A DNA stretch of 64,000 nucleotides from Plectosphaerella cucumerina (GCA_020746995.1 JAGPXD010000002.1:3100001-3164000); one strand, 5' to 3'; positions 20,755 to 31,059 are shown, counted from the stretch's first letter. Notes: generated by a model from the sequence alone, not told the origin. A program made the numbers and translations.

Positions 20755-21158
20755 GGTGTCCAGAGTGCGAACATGGGGTTGGGGATCCGTGAGGCGGGGG
20801 GGATGCAAGGTACGCTGAAGTTGAAGATAAGGGGGGGGGGGGGGGGGGGGCGGACCGTGCGCCACTTCGGCGAATTTCGGTGTCGGAAACCTCCGATTAA
20901 ATCGCCGACGGCGAATTCGAAACCGCCCTGCCGTCAGTCCGCCGATCGGACAACCATTTCAGGGGGGGACTGGATCAGTATCCGCCCGCTGGTAGGATTA
21001 TAAGGTAGGTTGATACGATAGAAGCAGAGAATATTTTGGCCTTGGAGAAAAGGATACTTCATTTTTCTGTGCTACCGAAAGTTTATTCATCAGCCTGCCC
21101 TCCCCCCTTGAAGTTGCTTGCCTCAAAACCAGGGGCCGAGAAAAGAAGAGAAGACGCC
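20755..21158. promoter_or_regulatory. Divergent promoter rich in CGG/CCG half-sites
   Basis: This region lies between the regulator-like gene (minus) and the aminotransferase gene (plus). Inverted CGG triplets occur as CGG-N6-CCG at 20884-20895 and CGG-N11-CCG at 20909-20925. A CCGATCGG palindrome is at 20942-20949. These spacings are those of known Zn2Cys6 dimers (Ppr1/UaY-like N6, Gal4-like N11). Binding is inferred. Confidence 0.5.
20831..20850. repeat. Homopolymer run of 20 G
   Basis: Twenty consecutive G lie upstream of the regulator-like gene, on its template side a run of C. Such tracts are length-unstable and can form G-quadruplex-type structures. The exact length may also be a sequencing estimate. 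Confidence 0.9.
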
Positions 21159-22505
21159 ATGGGCAGCATATCTTTCAGCGAGACGCCGCTACATGTTGGC
21201 GATGCAGCAAGGGTGTCGCGACCCGAGCCGGCCCTACCTCTCTCACCTCCTTCACCTGCCAGAACACTTCAACTGCAACTCGACCAGGCCATCACCGGCT
21301 TCATCTCCAAGAACCCGTCCTCATGGATTGCCTCTCAAAGGGCGCAGAAGGGACTGCCAAGCGGCACCACCCGTGCGGTCCTCAGCGCCAACCCGTTTCC
21401 CCTCGTCGTCGCTTCTGGACACGGGGCTCAACTCACGACCCTCGATAATGACACATACGTTGACCTCCAGTCGGACTTCACCTCTGGTCTTTTCGGCCAC
21501 TCACACCCCGACATTCAGGCTGCCATCATCCAGGCGACAAAGAACGGCTTCAGTCTCGGCGCTGTGACGACTCTCGAAGCCGAGCTCAGCGAGTCCATCA
21601 AAGTCCGCTTCCCAAGCATCGACCAAATCCGTTTCTGCAACTCGGGAACCGAGGCCAACATCTATGCTATCGCTGCGGCGCTGGCATACACAGGACGCAG
21701 AAAAGTCCTCATCTTCGACAGCGGCTATCACGGCGGGTCCCTCAGCTTCAGCGAGGGCGCGAACCCGCTCAACATTCCCCACGACTACGTATTCGGAACG
21801 TACAACGACATTGAGAAGACCAGATCTGTTCTGAGCGGCGAGATTGGTGTTATTGTTGTTGAGCCAATGCAATCTGCTGGCGGCATGAGGCCTGCGAACG
21901 TGGAGTTCCTGCGCTTTTTGCGGAGCGCGGCCGATATCTTGGGCTGTGTTCTCATCTTCGATGAAGTTGTCACCTCGCGGCTGGATCATGGCGGTTTGCA
22001 AGGCCGGTATCGCATATTCCCAGATATGACCACTCTTGGGAAGTATCTGGGTGGCGGTTCACCTTTCGGCGCCTTTGGTGGCAAGAAGCCGATCATGGAC
22101 CAATTTGATCCCACTTCGAAGGCGCCCACCAAGCTGTTCCACTCAGGGACCTTCAACAACAATACCTTCACAATGAGTGCCGGAGTGGCGGCGGCCAAAA
22201 TTGTGACAAAGTCGGCAATCGAGAGAACAAATACACTGGGAGACAGGGCTCGCCAGGGAATCAACGAGATGGCAATGGAACGCAACGCCCAGGTCAAGGC
22301 CATTGGCATTGGAAGCTGTGTGGGCATCCAGTTTTTGGACGGGGAGACGAGCTCGGTGTTGAAGGAGCTGTTGTTCTTTCATCTCTTGTCTCGTGGCTTC
22401 TGGATCGGGAGGCGCGGCTTCCTGTCGCTGAGTTTTGCAAACACCGAAGATCACGTTGAAGACTTCTTGGGCGCTTTCGGAAATTTCTTGAATCTTTACA
22501 TGTAG
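21159..22505 (+). CDS. Class III PLP-dependent aminotransferase, glutamate-1-semialdehyde aminomutase-like
   Basis: A single exon encodes 448 aa. The start at 21159 (MGSISF) fits the family better than the upstream in-frame ATG at 21036. Landmarks of fold-type I class III enzymes are all present: NSGTEAN (161-167, phosphate binding), SGYHGG (188-193, stacking on the cofactor), LIFDEVVTSR with Asp268, and the Schiff-base lysine Lys295 in TTLGKYLGGG. The motif order and FHSGTFNNNTFTMSAG resemble glutamate-1-semialdehyde aminomutases. Fungi do not make haem from glutamate, so such homologues are usually specialised-metabolism enzymes acting on amino or keto substrates. There is no targeting signal. 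It shares a promoter region with the divergent regulator-like gene. Confidence 0.9.
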   Translation: MGSISFSETPLHVGDAARVSRPEPALPLSPPSPARTLQLQLDQAITGFISKNPSSWIASQRAQKGLPSGTTRAVLSANPFPLVVASGHGAQLTTLDNDTYVDLQSDFTSGLFGHSHPDIQAAIIQATKNGFSLGAVTTLEAELSESIKVRFPSIDQIRFCNSGTEANIYAIAAALAYTGRRKVLIFDSGYHGGSLSFSEGANPLNIPHDYVFGTYNDIEKTRSVLSGEIGVIVVEPMQSAGGMRPANVEFLRFLRSAADILGCVLIFDEVVTSRLDHGGLQGRYRIFPDMTTLGKYLGGGSPFGAFGGKKPIMDQFDPTSKAPTKLFHSGTFNNNTFTMSAGVAAAKIVTKSAIERTNTLGDRARQGINEMAMERNAQVKAIGIGSCVGIQFLDGETSSVLKELLFFHLLSRGFWIGRRGFLSLSFANTEDHVEDFLGAFGNFLNLYM

Positions 22506-23115
22506 ATCAATTGTTATCTTTCACTTCGGTCATGAAACAAACAGACCTGTCAACGCAGTCAAGATGTTTGCCTTTCTGATGACCCAGGATTCGAAATGGA
22601 GATGATGAATGATGACAGATACCTCGCAGTTTGCAAAATGCTCTAAGTATTATAACCAGACCTCAATAAAGGCAATATTTGCTGAAGTTATTTTGAATGG
22701 AAGCTCGGATAGGCAGAGGGCCATCCGTGGCAGTAAAAATAGAGGGAGAAGAATAAATCTGGACAGTAAGAGTAGACTATCAGCCATTTGACTGACCAGC
22801 CCTGTAGACAACTCGATCTATACCTATCTGGTTAACTAATTACACAGATAATCTGCGACAGTAGACGAACTACGACGACGGATGAGCAGCGACGGTGGAT
22901 GAGCTACTCCGGTGGATGAATTCATACAGCAGGTGTAGGTTTAGAGCCAGTACTTTACAGCATGTGTAGCTAGATTTACTGCATCTGTAGACAGGCCCTT
23001 CATCTAGAAACCTCCATTCTGCGCCTGCACGTTCAAGCCAACTTGGCCACTCCCATCTTCTCTCCCATGCTCCAGCCCGTCACACTCTTCTCCGTCAAGT
23101 TCGGACCAGGTACTC
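22506..23115. other. Intergenic with degenerate short repeats
   Basis: This 610 bp is AT-richer than its surroundings. From 22860 to 23000 there are imperfect tandem units: GGATGAG/GGATGAA three times (22880-22920) and GCAGGTGTAG, GCATGTGTAG, GCATCTGTAG (22930-22992). No coding frame is supported. Confidence 0.5.
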
Positions 23116-24920
23116 TTACAACACGTAACGGAAACGAGGGTTCTGTGATGTGTTAGCCACGTCTCTCACCCCCAGGAAATGCACAACATACCTCAAAATC
23201 AGTGAGATCTGCGCCCTCTGTCTCGTCGTCCTCGTTGATGTCAATCCCTGCCGCCGCCGCAGCCTCATCTCTTCTCTTATTACGCCGAGTCAGGAGGAGG
23301 TGCAGGGTCAGTGCCAGGACGACTTGTGCAACCGCGCAAATAAGAATCACCATGCACCCAGTAGGGTACGTGGGCGACTCCTTGGCCAGAAAGGCGTGTG
23401 GGCCAATGATGTTGCCGACGCAGTAGGCCAGAAAGACGAGACCAGAGGCCGTGGTGCGCTTCGTGTACCCTCCAAGATTGGTGGCGGGCATCTGCAGGGC
23501 CAGGACGAGGGAGGCAACGAAGCCGCCGCAGATGTAAAACCCAAAGAGGAGGCCAATCTTTTGGGTTTCGCGGTCGAGTTTCCAAAGAAGAGCAACGCCA
23601 ATAATGGTGGGGGTGATGTAGGCAGCCATGACGAGGGTCCTGACGTTCCGCAGCTTCGAGGCTATGAAGGTGCCGCTAAGGATCCAGAAAACCTGGAACG
23701 CTCCTTGAGGAATTCCGAGGGCGACAGTCTTGAGGGGGTCCACCACGATTCCCTTGATAATAAGGCGGCCAAAACTGGCGATGCCTCCGTTGATGACCTC
23801 GTTAAAGAGGGTGAAGAGAACGAGAAGCCACACCTGTGGATCGATCAAGGCCTCGCGGATCTGGTACCATTTGATGGATTTGTTGAGGACACCAGTACGG
23901 GACAGGCGGGCGCGGCCGATGAGAATGGCCTTATCCTCGATGGTGAAGCGCTTGGCGGTGATGATGTCGTCGGGAAGGAAGAACAGCAGCACAACGCCCC
24001 AAACGACCGTCAGGCCACCGCAGATGAGGAATACGGCCCTCCAAACCGGGAAGGTGTTGATCTGGCCGATGGCAAAGCTGAGAAGGCCACCCATCATGGA
24101 TCCGATGCCGTTGCAGCAGTAAAAGATGCCGGCGCGGAATGGCTGTTCCGAGCGAACATACCTAAAGCCTTTGAGTCAGCGAACATCGCTTGCATCATGC
24201 ATTCGACGCATGGCTTACCACATGGACACCATCATCATGAAGCAGGTTGTGATAGGCGCCTCAAAGATACCGAGGAAGAACCGACAAGCCGCAAGGCCTG
24301 GGAAGTCTTTGCAGAGCGCAGTGAGCATGAGGACTGCGCCCCATGAGAGTACGCATGCGCTGACGACCTTGCCAAGGCGCGTCTTCTGAGCGAGAAAGAT
24401 CCACGGGTATTCCCCGATTAGGTATGCGAAGTAGAAGCTGCCGATACCGCGGAGTCAGTAAATGTCTGTGTGTTTCCAGGGTGTTTCAGTAGTTGATGGC
24501 AGCTGCTTGTAGAATTCATGCTGGGTAAAAGTGACTCCCAAGACAGCTCAGATAAGAAACCAAGGACTCTGAGAGACCGTACATGGAGGCGAACCACGCG
24601 TACTGCCCCAGTGTGACGCTGGTGCTGGTGAACAGGTCGAAAACTGCAGCGTAGGCCATGGCCTGCTTGTCGATATACTGGAGCAGATACGTGCCGGCAA
24701 GGAGAGGCAATAGGATCAGGTCGATCCTTCGGACAAGGCGCTTCTGGGCTGCCTCGTCCGCCATCAGCTCACCGAGGTATTCATTGCTGATGTTGTGCTG
24801 GCGCAAGAAGATCTCGGCGGCATCGAGCTCCTGGATTTCGCCTGCGGTGATAGAGCCCTTGCTCGCCTTGAGGTCGAGCTTCTCGCCATCGATGATCTGA
24901 GGGTCGGCTTTGGTGTCCAT
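23116..24920 (-). CDS. MFS transporter, DAL5/allantoate permease family (anion:cation symporter)
   Basis: Four exons join to 517 aa: 24920-24583, 24437-24219, 24161-23192 and 23142-23116. The last exon encodes only NPRFRYVL, matching the conserved C-terminal end of this family (TD.ENP.FRY). The N-terminal cytosolic part is about 60 residues. The first helix region is RRIDLILLPLLAGTYLLQYIDKQAM, where D of the helix-1 motif is typical of DAL5-like carriers. Further motifs are YLIGEYPWIFLAQ and CRFFLGIFEAPITTCF (helix 4-5). Twelve membrane segments can be traced. The family moves carboxylates such as allantoate, nicotinate, pantothenate or small peptides into the cell with protons. The substrate is not predictable here. 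Intron 1 (145 bp) is longer than the others. Confidence 0.9.
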
Positions 24921-26060
24921 GCTGGCAAGTCAAAATGCTTGGAGATGACTGGTGGTGAAGTCGACAAACCATGCGAAGGCAGCTTCTTCTTATGTACGGG
25001 ATGACCCCAGACTACAAGTGCATTATCTCGCGAGGCTTCACTTCGCTGATGTAGTGCTATCTTGAATTCACAGATATCCAGGGATGGCCGGGTTCGGCAT
25101 GGCACGGACGTGAGCCCAACCGTTCAAAAGATAAGGCGCGGGGTACCCGTTCAGCGTGTTCGGTCCTTATGGAAAGCTGGGGAAGCCAACGACGATGCTG
25201 GGATTGTGTCATGCGATGGGTGTAAGTGTGGCCCAGGAGCTGTCTATCAAGCGCTAGTCAGATTGTGTTGCAACACGATAAGCAAACTCGCCGATGGTGA
25301 ATTTTCCACAGCCGACGTCGCTCCCGGTGGCCACATGGGTCAGCGATAGCAGCAGCTCGGTCCACAAAGATGGGGCCCGTGTGGCGGTCGGTCTCCAGAA
25401 AGCACGCCGACTATATGGTCCAAAGTCGTTATTATCTTGCAGCGCATGGTGGCATTTCTGTGGGAGCAGTGGATGAGCCGTGTCTTGCCGACAGCGGAAG
25501 GTTATGACGAAGAGGGCCGATGGTATCCTCATTCACTCCCAGGTCTGCCATGAGGGCTTCATGTCTTGATTTCTTCTCAACGGATTTTGTCGGGGCGCCT
25601 TCATTCCGCAGAAAAGATGACTGGAGCAGACGGGTATACCAGGAAAGGCGCATGGTGGCCCGCACTTTTGATTTTGGGCCTTGGACCGTGAATGAGTGGG
25701 AGGGGAGCTGGAAAGCACGATAATGTAGTTCTTGCTCGTTGTCTTATCCGGACGACCATGATAGCATCACCATAATAACCCACGTGCACCCCACCCGACG
25801 CTAAATCTTGCTATTAAGCATCCAGGCGTGGAGAAGACATGAGTGTCACTGGGGTTGCTGCTTGTGGGAGAATGATGTGGCTTCTCTTGTACCTGAAGCG
25901 AATCCTTGCTGCTAAGAGCGATACCTCAGGCGCAAAACCTCAAAGCCGTACTGTCTCTGACGTGCCACAATGCAGTCAATACCGTAATCCCATGGATCCC
26001 ATCCACCAGTGTCAGAGCCAGGTCCGAGTCTCCAGATGCTCTGGTGAGAACGATTTCCCA
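24921..26060. other. Intergenic
   Basis: About 1.1 kb: promoter of the MFS gene on the left and 3' flank of the SET gene on the right. No supported gene or repeat. Confidence 0.4.
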
Positions 26061-27521
26061 TCACTTCTTGTCCTGGTGCCAGAGCCACTGCTCAAACTCA
26101 ACAGAACCCTCGACACCGGGCGGCTTGGTGTGCCATCGCTCCTTGGTGGCGGGGTCCGCATAGCGTCCGAAACCATCCTTCTTCCTGGGATCCTCCACGT
26201 ACTCCACCATCTCCATCATATCCTTGCTGTCCGTACCCTCGCAAATGAACCTCATCGTATGGGTCCTCTCGGCGAAGATCTTGGCGCGCACTGCGTCGCC
26301 GTCCGCATGAGTGAGCAGGAACGCGTCGTAGTAGACCTTGCTGAGCAGGCCGCCGGGGTAACCCTTGAACTCCTTGTGCAGCTCGACATAGAGGTCATAA
26401 CAGAAGCGAAAGGCGCGGTCGGGACTGATCTTAGCCATGCGGATGGCGAGCTCGTCAAGAATCTTCAACTTGGCGCGGGCGTCGTCGCTGGCTTTGATGG
26501 CCTCCTCGGGAAGATCGCAGAGGGGGCACTTGCAGTCGAAGCCAAAGCTCGACTTAAAGTACTCCTGGCGCGTGGAAAACGACAAATCGGCCGCCGTGTA
26601 TGTGATGGTGATCTCCTCGCCAGCACCGATGGGGCGGATGGCGTGGACAGTCTCCTTTTCGGTGGTGAAATTCCAGCAGTAGAAGGTGTTGGGGAGACAG
26701 CTGTGGTTTATCAACGAAATGGTCGGGTAGACCGCGCCGATGTTCGAGTCCTCGCCGCAGGGAATTCCGTTTGTCTTGAAGATACCGGAGTAGCCGATTT
26801 CGTCAGGGAAGTTGTCATGGAGAGCCAGGAATTGGGCTCTCTCGACGGACGAGAGGGCGTTGACTTGTCGGATGAGATCACGCTCGAAAAGAGCGACGTT
26901 GGGCATGCCACTCATCAGAAGAGGCTTCTCCGCGAGAATGCGGGTGCCCAGGGGGATGTCGCGGGCAGCGACGAGACCTCTGCCCTTGCCGGGAGTGTCT
27001 TGGACAGAGAAGAGAGGGGGCTCGGGATGCTTCTCTGTGACCTCGGCGGCCTTCTGGGCGGCTTTCTTGGCCGCTTTCTTGGCGGCCTTGCTGTTTCTCT
27101 TCTTCTTGGCCTTGGTGTTGTTCTTCGAAGCGTTGAGAGAGACTTCGGTGGGAATGCCGGGGTTTGTGTCCTCGGCGGGCTTGTTGCCGGCGTGCTCAGC
27201 GGCCTCCTTGTTGGGGCTCTCGGAAGCTTTCTCGACGAGGTTCCCGGCAGCCTTCTCGTCGGTGATCTGGGAGACCTTCTCGCCGGTGGTTTCGGTGGGG
27301 GTCATGTCGACCTTCTCAGCAAGATCCTCGGAGACCTTCGCCATGGTCTCCTCGGTGGAGGTCTTCTCGTTCGGGCTCTCTGGCCTCTCTTCCGCCAGAT
27401 TCTCTTGGACCTTCTCGAGACCCATCTCTGCGTCCTTCTCGGGCGCCTGCTTCGAGGCCTGTTGGGCGGCCTTTTTGGCAGCCTTCTTTTCGGCCTGCTT
27501 GAAGGCCTTTTTGGTACGCAT
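26061..27521 (-). CDS. SET-domain protein with Lys/Ala/Glu-rich N-terminal region
   Basis: A single exon encodes 486 aa from the ATG at 27521 (MRTKKAFKQAEKK). Residues 1-165 are low-complexity Lys/Ala/Glu sequence, predicted helical or coiled (AAKKAAQQASKQ, KAAKKAAKKAAQKAAEV). The SET domain spans about 170-310. It begins with the substrate-loop motif TPGKGRGLVAARDIPLGTRI, holds the cofactor motif NHSC (272-275) and ends with GEEITITYT. A post-SET zinc motif follows (CKCPLC, Cys330, 332, 335). The layout matches SMYD/SET5-like protein lysine methyltransferases without a MYND finger. The target may be histone or non-histone; it cannot be told from sequence. An upstream ATG at 27665 would add 48 residues including a His-Thr repeat coded by the (CA)n leader and is judged unlikely. 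Confidence 0.9.
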   Translation of the reverse strand: MRTKKAFKQAEKKAAKKAAQQASKQAPEKDAEMGLEKVQENLAEERPESPNEKTSTEETMAKVSEDLAEKVDMTPTETTGEKVSQITDEKAAGNLVEKASESPNKEAAEHAGNKPAEDTNPGIPTEVSLNASKNNTKAKKKRNSKAAKKAAKKAAQKAAEVTEKHPEPPLFSVQDTPGKGRGLVAARDIPLGTRILAEKPLLMSGMPNVALFERDLIRQVNALSSVERAQFLALHDNFPDEIGYSGIFKTNGIPCGEDSNIGAVYPTISLINHSCLPNTFYCWNFTTEKETVHAIRPIGAGEEITITYTAADLSFSTRQEYFKSSFGFDCKCPLCDLPEEAIKASDDARAKLKILDELAIRMAKISPDRAFRFCYDLYVELHKEFKGYPGGLLSKVYYDAFLLTHADGDAVRAKIFAERTHTMRFICEGTDSKDMMEMVEYVEDPRKKDGFGRYADPATKERWHTKPPGVEGSVEFEQWLWHQDKK

Positions 27522-27548
27522 TGTGTAGGAATCTGAAGAAGAGAGTGA

Positions 27549-27588
<40 letters not shown>

Positions 27589-28104
27589 TGTTGGAAAGGC
27601 GGTGCTGGGGTTCCTGTTCTGTGGTTTGGTGGTCTGAAAAACCGTGTAGCGGAGAGGGAAGCCACAGAATTTGGTTGCAGGACTCTGTGGTACGAGGGTA
27701 AGATCCCTGACTGCTTTTCCGCAAATGGACCCGCGCGGCCTGAGCTTGAGTGGCATGCGGTTTATGGCCTCTTCAGAGCCTTAGACAAGGCAGGAAGATG
27801 GATTTGTCTTCCTTCCCAAGCAGCAGGCACTGCCTGTTGGCAAAACGATCATGCAAATGTGACACTCCGCAGTTCAAAGTCCGCATTCACACCTGCTTTC
27901 ACTACCTTCCTCCAAGTCCTTGATAACCCTGTCAGTTTGGATGGCGCTGATACGGGGTACCTACTCAAGGCAAGCCCTGAACAAAAGAGGCATAAAGATC
28001 CATTCAGTCCGATGGTTCACCACAAGTCAAAAATATCAAGAGAGACCATGATTCGTAATCCGATCACTAGAAAGAATGATTATGTACATCCGAAAATCTC
28101 GACA
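27522..28104. other. Intergenic with microsatellite
   Basis: 5' flank of the SET gene and 3' flank of the regulator gene. It contains the (GT)17 tract described separately. No gene seen. Confidence 0.4.
27552..27585. repeat. (GT)17 dinucleotide microsatellite
   Basis: Thirty-four bases of uninterrupted GT lie 31 bp upstream of the SET gene start, in its probable 5' leader (CA on the sense strand). The tract is likely polymorphic between strains. Confidence 0.97.
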
Positions 28105-30473
28105 CTAACCTGCCATCATGGTATCCCAAGCATCCCATGCCTCCACCGAGTCAGGGAATGCCCCTTCTGGGAGCAGCTCCTCCCATCCTAGGTCCACAGG
28201 GATAACATTTGCATCTCCATGTTCTGCTCCAAAGTCCGCGATGGTGCTCAATGGAGCTTGATCCGAGAATGGCGCGGACAACAAAAAGGGGTTTCCGTTT
28301 GCCGATAATGGCGGAGCAGGAGAGACGTGTCCGGCGGACACTTGCATCTCCAAAGAAAGCCTCCTCTCTGCCTGATCCAGGTCAAAGGTGCTCCGTGTAC
28401 AAGGGGACTTGAGCCAGTCAGAAGTGGGTGGCTCAGTTGACTCCAACATCCGCAACCGCCGTGTAATTTCAGGGTTGTTCTGGATCCGCTGGTTCTCGGA
28501 TGCCCGATGTGCGGCAGCTTCCCCGAGAAGCTTCCTAACCGGGACCCACAGAACATCCTTCTTGCAGCTGGCGCGGAAGGTGGGAGAACTGGCCATGTAT
28601 GAGGTGACACAGTTCCATGCCCGCTCGCATGTAGGTGCCCAAGGTCGTTTGTTGGAGTGAACTAGCAGCGCGCTGATGGTCCGCCAGGGTACCGGTGGCC
28701 GAAGGGCCCAGTACCACCCACCCGTTTCGGGAGATGTGTCGAGCGAGTGAGAGAGCTCGATGACGGCAATGGCCAGCAAGAAAACGCGGTTCATGCCAGG
28801 GCAGATGGCATCTGTGGGCGGTGTTCTGGTCGGCGGGGCCTGGATCAGGTGGAAGTGTAGCTCGAACACGGCCAGGGCGTGGCGGATGACGTCTGCGAGG
28901 AACACATGGCGGGGGTTGTCTTGACGGGCGTGGCGGAAGAACATGTCCTCAATCTTCGCCCGTGATGCGACGAGGCTATCGGGCTCTGGGAGGGGTTGGG
29001 GAGGTGAACCGGCCGTCGGCATCTGGGTGGTCTGTTCCGGCTGCGATGACTGTTTGCTTGTATGCTTCACGCTTTTCGAAAGATGCCACAATTGGTACCG
29101 CACAATAGCCAGCGACGCATCAGTGATGCCCTCGCGAGATACGGGCAGAGTGTCCATTTGGGGATCAAGATCTTTGTCGTCTACGTTCGTCGGGGCCTCA
29201 GTGTCGTGGCGGATAGCAAACACGGACATTTGGGTGCAAGTATTCTGCGCCTCCTCGGATCTGCAGTCCATGAAGCAGACGTGCCACCAGAGCCGTCGCC
29301 TCATCTCAACGTCAAAGGGGGCGATGTTGTTGAAAAGCGAGCCATCGCGATGCAAACCCATCAGCATGGCGATGCGGACCACCATGCCCATCAAGCACCA
29401 TAAGCCGCGGTTGGCGCCTTCCTGGCTCTTGGCCTCGACGTATAAGACGAGGGCCTGGAGGAGGCGAATGTCGGTGGTATTGAGCACATCGGCCTTGGAG
29501 AGGCACGCCTCGGCGCCAGTGGACAAGCGTCCGATTAGGGCTGTTCGGGAGTCGCGGAAGTTGTCTTGCACGTCTTGCTCGCTCATGGAAGAGATGGAGG
29601 CAAGGGATATGGCGAAGAGAAGGGCCTGCATTGAGTTTGGCAAGGAGGAGAAGCGGCCTGCCGAGTTAGCATTCTCCTAGGTGAAGGAGTAAGGTGATGT
29701 CGATGCTTGCCTTTACAGTCCCGGATGACCTTTTCCATGCTTCCTCTATGTAGGATCTTGACGGCATGGTCGACATTTTCGCAGTAGGTCTGCCAGATGA
29801 AGGCCATTTGTGACGGCAGAGGCTGGTAGTCGTCGGGGTTGAACTGGCTTGCAGCTTGCGGGGAGATGGGCGCCCATGGCAGGCTGGAGGAGAATGGTGC
29901 CTCTTCTTCAGGACCGCCAAACGGAAATTGTTCATCAAGCTCGAAAGACTGGCGGAGGTTCGCGACCTGTGTGTCAAACAATGTCAGCATGGACTTTGGG
30001 CCTGGGTGGGGGTGTCATACCTCTTCGGTGATGTGCTGCCAGAACCGGCTCGGGAGGTAAACGGTCTCATCTTTCGAGACGACCATGCTGCCTAGATTCC
30101 GCACGAGCAAATGATCATCGTCATCGTTGCCCTGTGATGCTGTCGTTCGAGCTGATGATGACCCGCCAGCAACACTCCCTGAGCCGACAGAGCCGTCAGG
30201 CTCAACGCCGAGGTCGCGCAAAACACCCTCAAGGCGCTTCAGCCGGGCGAGCAGGTCCGCTTGCTTCCTGTCTCTTGAAGGTCCGCTGCCGGCCGCTAGT
30301 TCGTCGCGCCTAGTGGGCAGACGGCCGGAGGAGGGGAACGCGCAGTCAATGCCGGTCTTGGCGCACTGGGTGCAGGGAGACCGTCGATCGCAGCGCACCT
30401 TGCGCCGGCGGCAGCTGAGGCAGTTCCATATGCTGGAGGGAGCTTCGACCAGGTTCACCATTGAGTCAGGCAT
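28105..30473 (-). CDS. Zn2Cys6 transcription factor with fungal-specific regulatory domain
   Basis: Three exons join to 751 aa: 30473-30021, 29966-29717 and 29657-28105. The DNA-binding domain is complete: Cys18, 21, 28, 34, 37 and 44 in CLSCRRRKVRCDRRSPC and CAKTGIDC, the exact C-x2-C-x6-C-x5-C-x2-C-x6-C spacing. A heptad-like linker (ADLLARLKRLEGVLRDLGV, about 72-90) could mediate dimerisation. The middle homology region (Fungal_trans, PF04082-like) includes MVVRIAMLMGLHRDGSLF and the landmark RRRLWWHVCFMDCR. The C-terminus is acidic (WEELLPEGAF...), compatible with an activation segment. It is divergent from the GST gene; a CRE palindrome and an everted CCG/CGG repeat lie between them, so it may control itself and the GST. 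That link is inference. Confidence 0.93.
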
Positions 30474-31059
30474 TGTGTCTGTCGGCTCTGTCCGTCGGCG
30501 CCGGTGATGTTATGACGGTGGGGAGAGGGGAGGCATGGAGTTGAGCCAGGGTCAAACACTGTGAAAGCTGGTTGTCGGTGGTCGGACGTTATTTTCGCCG
30601 ATGCCCCACATCGACCGAACGCCGACCGAAGGTGGAGACCCGGCCGTTGGCCGCCAACGGTTGTGGGCGTTGAAGTCGGCCTCCGGGCATCAAACCTTCT
30701 GGACCTGACGTCAGAGCCAAAAGTCCGCAGGCCACCGGGGTATATGGTTCGGTCCTGCTGAAACGGCCTTGATGTGGCCCGGCGGACGGGGCCGTAAGTC
30801 TCGCACGGAGGTCCGGTCGATTTGTAAGGTGAACCTGCGAGGCTTTCGGCCTCCGGCCGGGCAGGTCGCCCCGGCACACGGCCGAGATTCGGGCCTCGAT
30901 CTACAAAGGAAGCATTTCTATATAACGTGAATCTCGAACAGCTTCTGGGAGACTCTTTCAAGCTTACAGCAACACTCTCAACAAGCATCTCGACTCATCA
31001 ACTCTCAAATCAAAACCTCACCCTCCATATCAACAGCACATCATCTCAATCCATCAAAC
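30474..31059. promoter_or_regulatory. Divergent regulator/GST promoter with CRE and everted CCG-CGG palindrome
   Basis: TGACGTCA, the full CRE/ATF palindrome, is at 30706-30713. A perfect inverted repeat, CCGTTGG-CCG-CCAACGG, is at 30644-30660; it presents CCG and CGG triplets in everted orientation. CGGCCTCCGG occurs twice (about 30677 and 30846). A TATATAA box at 30918-30925 lies about 135 bp upstream of the GST ATG. Protein binding is inferred from known motifs. Confidence 0.6.

Noticed and set aside
23150..24346. Plus-strand open frame of 398 codons
   Set aside because: It is antisense to the MFS transporter exons and crosses their introns; its composition mirrors the codon bias of the real gene.
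25839..27536. Plus-strand open frame of 565 codons
   Set aside because: Antisense to the SET-domain gene; Leu/Gly-rich because of the Lys/Ala codons on the other strand.
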